DNA of 5,451 bases from an uncultured Oscillospiraceae bacterium (lineage in GTDB: Bacteria; Bacillota; Clostridia; Oscillospirales; Acutalibacteraceae): positions 1 through 5,451 of the forward strand of contig URQJ01000138.1 in the NCBI GenBank assembly GCA_900549945.1, written 5' to 3'. Below, piece by piece: positions 1 through 5,223 of the stretch; within the stretch, counting starts at the first letter, position 1; each line of letters opens with the position of its first letter. Below the pieces are notes generated by a model. The model was not told where the DNA came from and made no database searches. It saw only the letters and a list, made by a program, of their open reading frames with translations. A program made the position numbers and the translations under genes.

Positions 1-189
1 GCTTATGAAGCAGTGCTCGGTCACGATCAGGCCGATGCAGCCGCCCGCCGCGCGCTCGGCGTAGTACGCGCACAGATCGCCGGTGACCGCCCCGCCCTGC
101 GCCGCCTTGCTCGTCGCCATCGGGGGCATGACAAGCCGGTTTTTGAGCGCCAGCCCGTTGATCGTGATCGGTGAATTTAAGATAGACAT
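1..189 (-). CDS. NADH:flavin oxidoreductase, Old Yellow Enzyme family (N-terminal fragment)
   Basis: The first 63 residues of an FMN-dependent Old Yellow Enzyme-type oxidoreductase; the rest lies beyond the left edge. Members use NAD(P)H to reduce activated C=C bonds in enones, quinones and other electrophiles in the cytoplasm. The signature is the opening TIM-barrel strand: NGLALKNRLVMPPMATS (residues 11-27) resembles the LKNRxVMxPM motif that contacts FMN. It is followed by a YYAERAAGG helix (42-50) and the GLIVTEHCFIS strand (53-63), typical of a clostridial subgroup. The residue aligned with the redox-tuning Cys26 of YqjM is Ala25 here, so this is not the YqjM-type active site. The start is chosen because a GGAGG site lies 8 nt upstream and the residues match the family N terminus. 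Whether a C-terminal 4Fe-4S/FAD part exists, as in enoate or dienoyl-CoA reductases, cannot be told. It is divergent from the HxlR gene, which probably controls it (inference). Confidence 0.9.
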   Translation of the reverse strand, partial: MSILNSPITINGLALKNRLVMPPMATSKAAQGGAVTGDLCAYYAERAAGGCIGLIVTEHCFIS

Positions 190-197
190 AAAACACG

Positions 198-202
198 CCT
201 CC
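198..202 (-). promoter_or_regulatory. Ribosome binding site of the flavin oxidoreductase gene
   Basis: On the minus strand this reads GGAGG, a full Shine-Dalgarno core, 8 nt from the ATG at 189. It fixes the start of the oxidoreductase. Confidence 0.85.
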
Positions 203-213
203 GTTCTTTTTTC

Positions 214-242
214 TGGACGAATCTATCGTAGCATGGTATAAT
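214..242 (+). promoter_or_regulatory. Predicted extended -10 promoter for the HxlR regulator gene
   Basis: Rightward: -35 TGGACG (214-219, four of six), a 17-bp spacer, and a perfect -10 TATAAT (237-242) with the extended element TGG directly before it. Transcription would begin near 249, leaving a leader of about 220 nt before the regulator's start. No better promoter was found closer to the gene. The -10 box lies in the spacer of the opposing promoter. Confidence 0.65.
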
Positions 243-253
243 CGAATTGGCAA
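225..253 (-). promoter_or_regulatory. Predicted SigA promoter for the flavin oxidoreductase gene
   Basis: Read leftward: -35 TTGCCA (248-253, five of six consensus bases), a 17-bp spacer, then -10 TACGAT (225-230, four of six) preceded by the extended -10 dinucleotide TG plus one base. Transcription would start near 218, giving a leader of about 29 nt. Found by eye against the consensus. The element overlaps the divergent promoter at 214-242, so the two probably cannot be occupied by polymerase together. Confidence 0.55.
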
Positions 254-257
254 GAAC

Positions 258-276
258 GTACTTTCCGGGAAGATAC
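258..276. promoter_or_regulatory. Imperfect dyad, candidate operator at the divergent promoters
   Basis: Two 9-base arms, GTACTTTCC (258-266) and GGAAGATAC (268-276), around one central base match at seven of nine positions as an inverted repeat. The site covers the first transcribed bases of the rightward promoter and lies just upstream of the leftward -35. A dimeric winged-helix regulator could act there on both genes. Assigning it to the neighbouring HxlR protein is inference. Confidence 0.35.
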
Positions 277-380
277 TACCCAAAAGGAGAGCGCCGCCGC
301 GGCCCGTTTCCGGTCGGCCCGGGCCAGCCGCACGCGCGCCGAAAATCACGCCCGGCACACTTTGAAATGAAAAAGGAATC

Positions 381-403
381 GTGTGAAAAATACTTTTTCA
401 CAC
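381..403. repeat. Perfect inverted repeat (10-bp arms) in the HxlR gene leader
   Basis: GTGTGAAAAA (381-390) and TTTTTCACAC (394-403) are exact reverse complements separated by TAC. The 23-bp symmetry suits a dimeric DNA-binding protein, and the A/T-rich inner part flanked by GTGTG/CACAC is operator-like. As RNA it could fold into a hairpin with a 3-nt loop, but no U-tract follows it, so it is not a terminator. Confidence 0.6.
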
Positions 404-407
404 ACTG

Positions 408-449
408 TTTGTGCCTTTGCCGCGGCGAGCAAAGCGGCAAAGGCACAAA
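408..449. repeat. Strong hairpin (16-bp perfect stem) just before the HxlR ribosome binding site
   Basis: Arms at 408-423 (TTTGTGCCTTTGCCGC) and 434-449 are exact reverse complements around a 10-nt loop (GGCGAGCAAA). The stem ends 11 nt before the GGTGAT ribosome binding site at 461. On the plus strand it is followed by A-rich sequence and on the minus strand by mixed sequence, so it lacks the U-tract of an intrinsic terminator. It may affect translation or stability of the regulator mRNA, or act as DNA for a binding protein. The role is unknown. Confidence 0.6.
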
Positions 450-460
450 AAATAAGGAAT

Positions 461-466
461 GGTGAT
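461..466 (+). promoter_or_regulatory. Ribosome binding site that decides the HxlR gene start
   Basis: GGTGAT matches the 3' half of the consensus AGGAGGTGAT and lies 4 nt before the ATG at 471; AAGGA at 454-458 may add pairing. An in-frame ATG at 459 would fall inside this signal and has no good site of its own, so 471 is the preferred start. Confidence 0.6.
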
Positions 467-470
467 TTCT

Positions 471-812
471 ATGGAACAGGATATTTGCAGGGAGGTCAAC
501 GTCCTCCCCTTTGCCTATGCCATCTCGCTGGTCGAGGGCAAGTGGAAAATGCACGTCTTATTCTGGCTGTGGAAAAAGGAGGTGCTCCGCTACAGCGAAC
601 TGAAGCGTGCGCTCGGCGCCGTGACGCACAAGATGCTGAGCAGCCAGCTCAAGGAGCTGGAGCGGGACGGCATCATCCTGCGCACAGAATACCCGCAGGT
701 GCCGCCGAAGGTGGAATACAGCCTTTCGGAGACCGGAAAAACCCTGATGCCCATTCTCGCCGCCTTCTGCCAGTGGGGCCACGCGCACATGCCGGCGGAC
801 TGGACGCCGTAG
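471..812 (+). CDS. HxlR-family winged-helix regulator, likely YodB-like thiol redox sensor
   Basis: A 113-residue single-domain transcriptional regulator of the HxlR (DUF24) family, which binds DNA as a dimer. Family marks run in order: the N-terminal helix with LVEGKWKMHVLFWL (20-33), the YSELKRALGAVTHKMLSSQLKELERDGII helix-turn-helix (41-69), the wing RTEYPQVPPKVEYSLSETG (71-89), and the C-terminal dimer helix ending in FCQWG (99-103). The length is normal. Cys6 and Cys100 are its only cysteines. B. subtilis YodB senses diamide and quinones through Cys6 and a Cys101 of the partner subunit, so the same switch is likely here (inference from position). Starting at 459 would add four residues and shift this match; 471 is also favoured by the ribosome binding site. 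It is divergent from an Old Yellow Enzyme gene, the usual kind of HxlR target, and is probably autoregulated through the dyads in its leader. Confidence 0.9.
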   Translation: MEQDICREVNVLPFAYAISLVEGKWKMHVLFWLWKKEVLRYSELKRALGAVTHKMLSSQLKELERDGIILRTEYPQVPPKVEYSLSETGKTLMPILAAFCQWGHAHMPADWTP

Positions 813-831
813 CGGGGTGGCAAAAACAGAA

Positions 832-868
832 AAGCGCCGGACGTATCTTGCGTATACGTCCGGCGCTT
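832..868. terminator. Bidirectional intrinsic terminator between convergent genes
   Basis: Perfect 15-bp arms at 832-846 and 854-868 (AAGCGCCGGACGTAT and its complement) flank a 7-nt loop. T-rich sequence follows on both strands: CGCTTTTATT on the plus strand and TTCTGTTTTTG on the minus strand. The hairpin sits between the end of the HxlR gene (812) and the end of the O-acetyltransferase gene (874), so it can stop transcription from both sides. Confidence 0.85.
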
Positions 869-873
869 CGCTT

Positions 874-1515
874 TTATTCAAATACAAATTCTTCCTCGCT
901 GAGGCGCTCCGGCATATTGCGGACGCTGTCGCCCGCGCCGACCGCGCGCAGCACGCGGCACGGGTTGCCGACCGCGATGCTGTTCGCCGGGATGTCCTTC
1001 GTCACGACGCTGCCCGCGCCGATCACGCAGTTGTCGCCGATCGTCACGCCCGGGCAGACGACGACGTTCGCGCCGAACCAGCAGTCATTGCCGATCACAA
1101 CCGGCTCGGCGTAACAGGCGTGCAGCTCCCGGCCGTCCTTTGTTTTCAGGGCGCGGCGCTCGTCCGGCAGCAGCGGGTGCTGCGGCGTCACGATCGTCAC
1201 ATTCGGCCCGAAGTTGCAGTTTTCGCCGATCGTGACCGGCGCGTCGTCCTGAATCGTCAGATTGAAGTTGCCGAAAAAGTGCGCCCCGATGCGCGTGTGC
1301 ACGCCGTAGTGGATCTGGATCGGCCCCTGAATGCGCGAGCCCTCGCCGAATTCGCTGAAGATCTGCGGCAGGATCTCCGCGCGCTTCTCGTATTCGTCCT
1401 CAAACGTGCGGTTGTACTCCGTGCACAGGTTGTGGCAGCGCAGCTTGATCGCCACGAGGTCCGGGTGCCCGGGGCTGAAGAGCTTGCCCGCAAATATTTT
1501 TTCTTCTTCTCTCAT
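874..1515 (-). CDS. maa: Maltose/galactoside O-acetyltransferase (LacA/Maa-type hexapeptide transferase)
   Basis: A cytoplasmic enzyme of 213 residues that moves acetyl from acetyl-CoA to a sugar hydroxyl, usually as a trimer. The N-terminal maltose-acetyltransferase (Mac) domain covers about 1-55 (MREEEKIFAG and the RCHNLCTEYN helix). It is followed by the left-handed beta-helix of hexapeptide repeats, about 60-190. TIVTPQHPL (108-115) holds the catalytic histidine, His113, equivalent to His115 of E. coli LacA. CPGVTIGDNCVIGAGSVVTK (154-173) and VGNPCRVLR (182-190) close the fold as in LacA and Maa. Length and start are normal; AGAGGA lies about 9 nt upstream of the ATG. It is the last gene of the predicted minus-strand operon, 43 nt after the GNAT gene, and ends at the hairpin at 832-868. 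The acceptor could be a galactoside, maltose, glucose or another glycan unit; the neighbouring beta-galactosidase favours a galactoside but does not prove it. Confidence 0.9.
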   Translation of the reverse strand: MREEEKIFAGKLFSPGHPDLVAIKLRCHNLCTEYNRTFEDEYEKRAEILPQIFSEFGEGSRIQGPIQIHYGVHTRIGAHFFGNFNLTIQDDAPVTIGENCNFGPNVTIVTPQHPLLPDERRALKTKDGRELHACYAEPVVIGNDCWFGANVVVCPGVTIGDNCVIGAGSVVTKDIPANSIAVGNPCRVLRAVGAGDSVRNMPERLSEEEFVFE

Positions 1516-1558
1516 CTTGCATCGTCCTCTCTAAGTTTTAAATGCGCCGCAAAAGCGG

Positions 1559-2143
1559 TCAAAGATTTTCTTCGATAAAATGCACCGGGTACATCTCCCA
1601 GTATTTCCGGTACACCGCGCCGCCGCCGTCAAAATTCAGCTGGTACAGGCGGAAGCGGACCGGGAAATTCTTCGGCATCCACTGCTCCTCATACGTGTAG
1701 CAGTAGCGCATGCCGAGCCGCCGCATCACCGCGCCGCTGCGCGGATTGTTTACGTCGTGCGTCGCCGTGACGTAGGGCAGGCCGTCCTTTTTCACCTGCG
1801 CGATGACCGCCGCGCCGGCCTCCGTGATGATCCCTTGACGCCAGAAATCCCTGTGCAGGCCGTAGCCGAAGTCGTGGCTTTCCCCCGCATCGACGTGGAC
1901 GTAACCGACCGGCACGCCGTTCGCCTTGAGGCAGACTGCGTAGGCATAGCCCTGCGGCCGCGCGTATACGGCCGCGTACCGCGCTTCGAAAAAAGCGCGC
2001 GCCTCCTCCATGCTTTTCAGCGGAAACCACGGCAGAAAACGGTTGACCTCCTCGTCGCTGTAAATCGCATGCAGCGCTTCGAGATCGTCCTCCGTGAATT
2101 TGCGCAGGATCAGCCGCTCGGTTTCAAGCCGCGGTGTATTCAT
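1559..2143 (-). CDS. GNAT-family N-acetyltransferase (RimJ/RimL-like, Acetyltransf_3)
   Basis: A 194-residue single-domain GCN5-related acetyltransferase that transfers acetyl from acetyl-CoA to an amine. It opens with TPRLETERLILRKFTEDD (3-20), the classic start of the RimJ/RimL-like branch. Motif A, the pyrophosphate-binding loop, is FGYGLHRDFWRQGIITEA (92-109), with R102-Q103-G104 at the loop. VNNPRSGAVMRRLGM (131-145) is the standard N-x-x-S-x-x-V-x-x-x-LG motif. The tail FRLYQLNFDGGG...YWEMYPVHFIE (164-191) is aromatic-rich and may close the active site or form a dimer face. AAGGAA lies about 9 nt before the ATG. It begins 24 nt after the beta-galactosidase stop, so the two are probably co-transcribed. 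Substrate unknown: ribosomal protein N termini, antibiotics, amino sugars or polyamines are all possible for this branch. Confidence 0.87.
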   Translation of the reverse strand: MNTPRLETERLILRKFTEDDLEALHAIYSDEEVNRFLPWFPLKSMEEARAFFEARYAAVYARPQGYAYAVCLKANGVPVGYVHVDAGESHDFGYGLHRDFWRQGIITEAGAAVIAQVKKDGLPYVTATHDVNNPRSGAVMRRLGMRYCYTYEEQWMPKNFPVRFRLYQLNFDGGGAVYRKYWEMYPVHFIEENL

Positions 2144-2167
2144 TCTCTCATTCCTTTTCTGACTGGA

Positions 2168-4231
2168 TTATTTTTCCGCCTGCTTTTCGAGCACCAGAAC
2201 GCCGTAGGGCTCGACCGTCTCGTTTTCCGCGAGCGTGCGGCCGGTCAAAAGGTCGCGGTACGCGGCGCCGCGCAGCGCGATTTCCTGCGGCTCTGCCAGA
2301 TAGTTCAGCAGGAACACAAAGCGCCTGCCCGCCGCACTCTCGCGCACGGCAAGCTCCACGCCCTCGGGCAGCTCGAGGCCTGCCTCGGGGCAGCCGATAC
2401 CGAACAGCGTCAGGAAGCGGCGCACGGCCGCCTCCGAAAACACTGCGCCGAACGCATACGCCGTGCCGCTGCCGAACGGATGCGCCGTCAGGCCGGGTTT
2501 TCCGCCGTAGTAGTTGCCCTGATACGTGCCGAGCACCGCGCAGTCCGCCGCCTCAGGGTGCAGGACGTCGTTGAAATCCGGCGCGGGCACCGCTTCGTTT
2601 TCCCAGAGGATCGTTTCGGGCGCGTCCGCCGGGCCAAGGAATGTGAACTCCTCCACCGTGCAGCCCGTGAGCCTTGCGAGCGGGCCGGGCATCGGCGCCA
2701 TCGGGCACTTGCCGTAGATGTCCTTGTAGCCCCCACGGCAGCCGATCACGAGCCGGCCGCCCGCCTGCACGTACGATTCGAGCTGCGCCGTGCGCGCCTC
2801 GGTGATGATCGTCGGGTGCGGGTAGAACGCCGCCGCGTAATCGCCGAGCGGCGCCGAGGTGCCCGCGTCGTCGATGTTGACGAAATCGAACGGGACGTGC
2901 GCGCGCTGCAGGGCCTTGAAGATTGCATCCATACTCTTCCCGCGCAGCGGGCCGTGCCATTTGTCCTCGATGCCGTCCCACTCGTTGTCGTAGTCGCAGA
3001 GCACGGCGACCTTCGCCGTGTATTTCGCGCCGGCCGCGCACTGGATCTTTTCGAGGTCCGCGTGCGTGCGCCGCAGCTCCGTGAGGCGGCGGTTGTCGCG
3101 GTTGTCGTAGTTCAAAAGGCCGTGCCAGTACATCTCCGTGCCGAACGCACAGGTGCGCCAGCGGAAGTAGCTGACGAAATCCGCGCCGTGCGCGACGGAC
3201 TGGAACGTCCACAGCCGGAGCTGACCGGGCTTCGGCGCAGGCTGGATCATGCGCGTGTTCCAGCCGCCGGGGCCGGACTGCTGCTCCATGATGCCGAAGC
3301 GCGGCGAGATGCTGCGCGTCCGGATGAGGTTGTATGAGGTCTCGCGGTCGCGCAGCGATTCCGGCGCGAGCTTCGACGTATCGAGGCCGAACGCAAAGTT
3401 CGGGTAGCTGTCGTACGTCATAAAGTCGAGCTGCTCGCGCGTCAGGCGGTGGTTGTCGAGCACACCGAAAATGCCGTTCGTCGTGATGAACTGTTCCGGC
3501 CGCCTGTATTTTCTGAGGATCCCCGCCTGCAGGCCGATATAGCGGTTCGCTATTTCGGAGATGAACCGGCGCTCCTCGAGCATCAGGTGCGGGTTCGAGG
3601 AGTTCGCCAGCGTGTAGCGCGAGAGGTGGATCTCGTCCCAGCTCGTGTACGTCTGGTTCCAGAACACCGTGCCCATCGCGCGGTTCAGATTCTCGAGCGT
3701 GCCGTATTTTTCGCGCAGGTACGCGCGGAACGCCGCGTGGTCGCTTTCGGCGTGGTAGCTCGCCGTCTCGCAGTTCACCTCGTTGTCGATCTGCCAGCCG
3801 ATGACCGCCGGGTGCGCGCTGTAGCGCGCGGCGATGTGCTCCGTCACGCGGCGGACGAATTCGAGGTAGACGGGCGACGTCATGTTGTGGTGCTTGCGCA
3901 TGCCGTGCCGCACCGGGTGGCCGTAAATGTCGCAGTTTAAAACCTCGGGGTATTTCTCCGTCATCCACGCGGGCGGCGTCGCCGTCGGCGTACAGAAAAT
4001 AACCCGCATGCCGCATTCGGCGGCGAGGTCGAGAAAGCCGTCCCAGAAGGTGTCGTCGAAGCGGCCCTCCTCCGGCTCAAAGAGATTCCACGAGAACTCG
4101 GCCACGCGAACGACGCCGATGCCGTTTTCCTGCATGCGGCGCAGGTCGCCGCGCCAGAGGCTCTTGTCCCAGTGCTCGGGGTAATAGCACACGCCGAGCT
4201 CGATTTTCGTGCCGTCCAAAAGATTCCCCAT
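2168..4231 (-). CDS. Beta-galactosidase, glycoside hydrolase family 42
   Basis: A 687-residue retaining beta-galactosidase that releases galactose from lactose-like or galactan-derived oligosaccharides. No signal peptide or membrane segment is visible, so it should act in the cytoplasm on imported sugars. The GH42 layout is complete. The TIM barrel is about 1-385, opening with ELGVCYYPEHW (11-21). The acid/base is Glu151 in GWQIDNEVN and the nucleophile Glu316 in FGIMEQQSG, matching Glu141 and Glu312 of Thermus A4 beta-galactosidase. The GATase-like trimerisation domain is about 400-600, and a small C-terminal beta-sandwich reaches 687. The Cys-rich zinc site next to the acid/base in the A4 enzyme is mostly absent: only Cys100 and Cys154 remain nearby. 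The start at 4231 is set by GGAGG 5 nt upstream and the family N terminus; the frame stays open further upstream only as a shadow of the DegV gene. It lies 19 nt after the DegV stop and 24 nt before the GNAT gene. Confidence 0.95.
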   Translation of the reverse strand: MGNLLDGTKIELGVCYYPEHWDKSLWRGDLRRMQENGIGVVRVAEFSWNLFEPEEGRFDDTFWDGFLDLAAECGMRVIFCTPTATPPAWMTEKYPEVLNCDIYGHPVRHGMRKHHNMTSPVYLEFVRRVTEHIAARYSAHPAVIGWQIDNEVNCETASYHAESDHAAFRAYLREKYGTLENLNRAMGTVFWNQTYTSWDEIHLSRYTLANSSNPHLMLEERRFISEIANRYIGLQAGILRKYRRPEQFITTNGIFGVLDNHRLTREQLDFMTYDSYPNFAFGLDTSKLAPESLRDRETSYNLIRTRSISPRFGIMEQQSGPGGWNTRMIQPAPKPGQLRLWTFQSVAHGADFVSYFRWRTCAFGTEMYWHGLLNYDNRDNRRLTELRRTHADLEKIQCAAGAKYTAKVAVLCDYDNEWDGIEDKWHGPLRGKSMDAIFKALQRAHVPFDFVNIDDAGTSAPLGDYAAAFYPHPTIITEARTAQLESYVQAGGRLVIGCRGGYKDIYGKCPMAPMPGPLARLTGCTVEEFTFLGPADAPETILWENEAVPAPDFNDVLHPEAADCAVLGTYQGNYYGGKPGLTAHPFGSGTAYAFGAVFSEAAVRRFLTLFGIGCPEAGLELPEGVELAVRESAAGRRFVFLLNYLAEPQEIALRGAAYRDLLTGRTLAENETVEPYGVLVLEKQAEK

Positions 4232-4236
4232 ACTTT

Positions 4237-4241
4237 CCTCC
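4237..4241 (-). promoter_or_regulatory. Ribosome binding site of the GH42 gene
   Basis: GGAGG on the minus strand, 5 nt before the ATG at 4231. It shows that translation starts here and not at an upstream codon inside the DegV gene, although the frame is open to 4465. Confidence 0.85.
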
Positions 4242-4250
4242 CCAAAGCGT

Positions 4251-5120
4251 TCAGCGCTGTGTGCCGATGAAGAACAGCGCCACCGTGCCCGGGCCGGAGT
4301 GCGCGCCGATGACCGGGCCGACGTAATTGATGCGGATGTCCTGCACGCCGAATTTCTGGCGCACCTGCTCCGCGACGTACTGCGCATCCTCCAGACAATC
4401 GCCGTGGCTGATAAACACCGTCTGCTCCTGCGGCTGGATCGCCGTCTCCGCCATCTTCTGCACAAGCGCGTCGAGCGACTGCCGGCGGCCGCGCACCTTG
4501 CTGACCGGGATCAGGTGGCCCTCATCGTCCACATGCAGCACGGGCTTGATGCCGAGCATCGTGCCGACGAGCGCCGCCGTCGTGGAGACGCGGCCGCCGC
4601 GCTTTAAGTGGTTGAGGTCGCCCACCGTGAACCAGTGGCAGAGCTTCAGCGTGTTTTCGCCGAGCCATTTGTAGAGGCTTTCGATGTCTGTGCCGGCGCG
4701 CTTCATCATCGCGGCGTGGTAGACGAGCAGGCCCTCGCCCATCGAGGCGCAGAGCGAATCGAACACGTAGATTTTGCGCGCGGGGTACTTCTCCCTGAGC
4801 TCGTCGCGCGCGATGCAGGCGCTCTGCAGCGTGCCTGAAAGGCCGCTCGAAAAGCCGATGTACAGCACGTCTTCGCCGCCTTTCAGAATCGGCTCGAACA
4901 CGGCGGTAAATTCCTCCGCGTTGACCTGCGAGGTCGTGGACATTTTGCCGTCGCGCAGCTTTGCGTAAAAGGTTTTGGTCGGCATTTCCGACTGGTCGGG
5001 CTTATCCCGGTAAGTTTTTCCGTCGATCGTAAAGCGAAGCGAGATCACGGTCAGCTCCAGCTCGCCGATCATTTTCTGCGTCAGATCCGTCGTGGAGTCC
5101 GTAACGATTCTGTATCCCAT
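4251..5120 (-). CDS. DegV family protein, FakB-like fatty-acid-binding protein
   Basis: A 289-residue DegV protein. The family binds a single fatty acid and, as FakB, presents it to the kinase FakA, which makes acyl-phosphate for phospholipid synthesis at the membrane. Conserved signatures are present in order: YRIVTDSTTDL (3-13), MSTTSQVNAEEF (60-71), GFSSGLSGT (89-97), LKRGGRVS (172-179), and VGPVIGAHSGPG (267-278). The Thr of TSQ, the Ser of the SSGLSGT loop and the His274 region are the positions that hold the fatty-acid carboxylate in FakB structures. Length is typical (280-290). The start has an AAAGGA-type ribosome binding site about 10 nt upstream. No FakA gene is in the window; in Bacillota FakB paralogues are often unlinked to it. 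It is first in the predicted operon, 19 nt ahead of the GH42 gene, which is an unusual neighbour. The lipid specificity cannot be read from sequence alone. Confidence 0.93.
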   Translation of the reverse strand: MGYRIVTDSTTDLTQKMIGELELTVISLRFTIDGKTYRDKPDQSEMPTKTFYAKLRDGKMSTTSQVNAEEFTAVFEPILKGGEDVLYIGFSSGLSGTLQSACIARDELREKYPARKIYVFDSLCASMGEGLLVYHAAMMKRAGTDIESLYKWLGENTLKLCHWFTVGDLNHLKRGGRVSTTAALVGTMLGIKPVLHVDDEGHLIPVSKVRGRRQSLDALVQKMAETAIQPQEQTVFISHGDCLEDAQYVAEQVRQKFGVQDIRINYVGPVIGAHSGPGTVALFFIGTQR

Positions 5121-5177
5121 TTCGTTTCATCCTTTCTGTGCTCCCCGTCTCTATGTAAAGAAAGCTGTTTTTTATTT

Positions 5178-5206
5178 AGTATACAGCACAGAGCCGGTTT
5201 TGTCCA
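5178..5206 (-). promoter_or_regulatory. Predicted SigA promoter of the DegV-GH42-GNAT-Maa operon
   Basis: Read leftward: -35 TGGACA (5201-5206, five of six), a 17-bp spacer, and -10 TATACT (5178-5183, five of six). Transcription would begin near 5171, about 50 nt before the DegV start. The promoter lies directly after the ruvX stop at 5224, and no terminator is seen between them, so read-through from ruvX may add to expression. No clear operator dyad or catabolite (cre) site was recognised around it. Confidence 0.75.
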
Positions 5207-5223
5207 CCTTGATTTTGTGTAAA

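Larger units (their letters stand above)
832..5206 (-). other. Predicted four-gene operon: DegV, GH42, GNAT, Maa
   Basis: Four minus-strand genes follow one promoter (5178-5206) with gaps of 19, 24 and 43 nt, and the next clear intrinsic terminator is the hairpin at 832-868. No terminator-like hairpin lies in the gaps; only a 4-bp stem occurs at 1547-1558. This supports one polycistronic mRNA. The shared purpose is unclear: two acetyl-CoA-dependent transferases and a glycosidase could serve glycoside breakdown and acetylation, while the lipid-binding protein fits less obviously. Confidence 0.65.

Noticed and set aside
408..449. The 16-bp hairpin as an intrinsic terminator or attenuator
   Set aside because: No T-tract follows the stem on either strand; the plus-strand side is A-rich. 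It was kept as a hairpin of unknown role.
247..465. A 72-codon frame in the regulator leader, starting at TTG
   Set aside because: No recognisable protein features and no convincing ribosome binding site; it runs through the dyads and into the regulator's ribosome binding site.
383..1114. A 243-codon plus-strand frame spanning the HxlR gene and the antisense of the O-acetyltransferase gene
   Set aside because: It crosses the hairpin terminator at 832-868 and two real genes in other frames, and its translation has no family features.
1547..1558. Small inverted repeat CCGC-AAAA-GCGG between the GNAT and Maa genes
   Set aside because: Only a 4-bp stem and no U-tract; too weak for a terminator, so the genes are treated as one transcript.
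1580..3337. A 585-codon open frame on the plus strand, antisense to the GNAT and GH42 genes
   Set aside because: The translation is Arg/Ala/Val/His-rich low-complexity sequence without motifs, as expected opposite GC-biased codons, while the minus strand holds two clear enzyme genes with matching starts and ribosome binding sites.
2553..4016. A 487-codon minus-strand open frame in another frame of the GH42 gene
   Set aside because: Arg/His/Pro-rich shadow with no family features; the GH42 frame contains both catalytic glutamates and is continuous.
4232..4465. Upstream extension of the GH42 reading frame
   Set aside because: The added residues are Arg/Ser-rich and overlap the well-supported DegV coding sequence; GGAGG before the ATG at 4231 and the family N terminus fix the real start.
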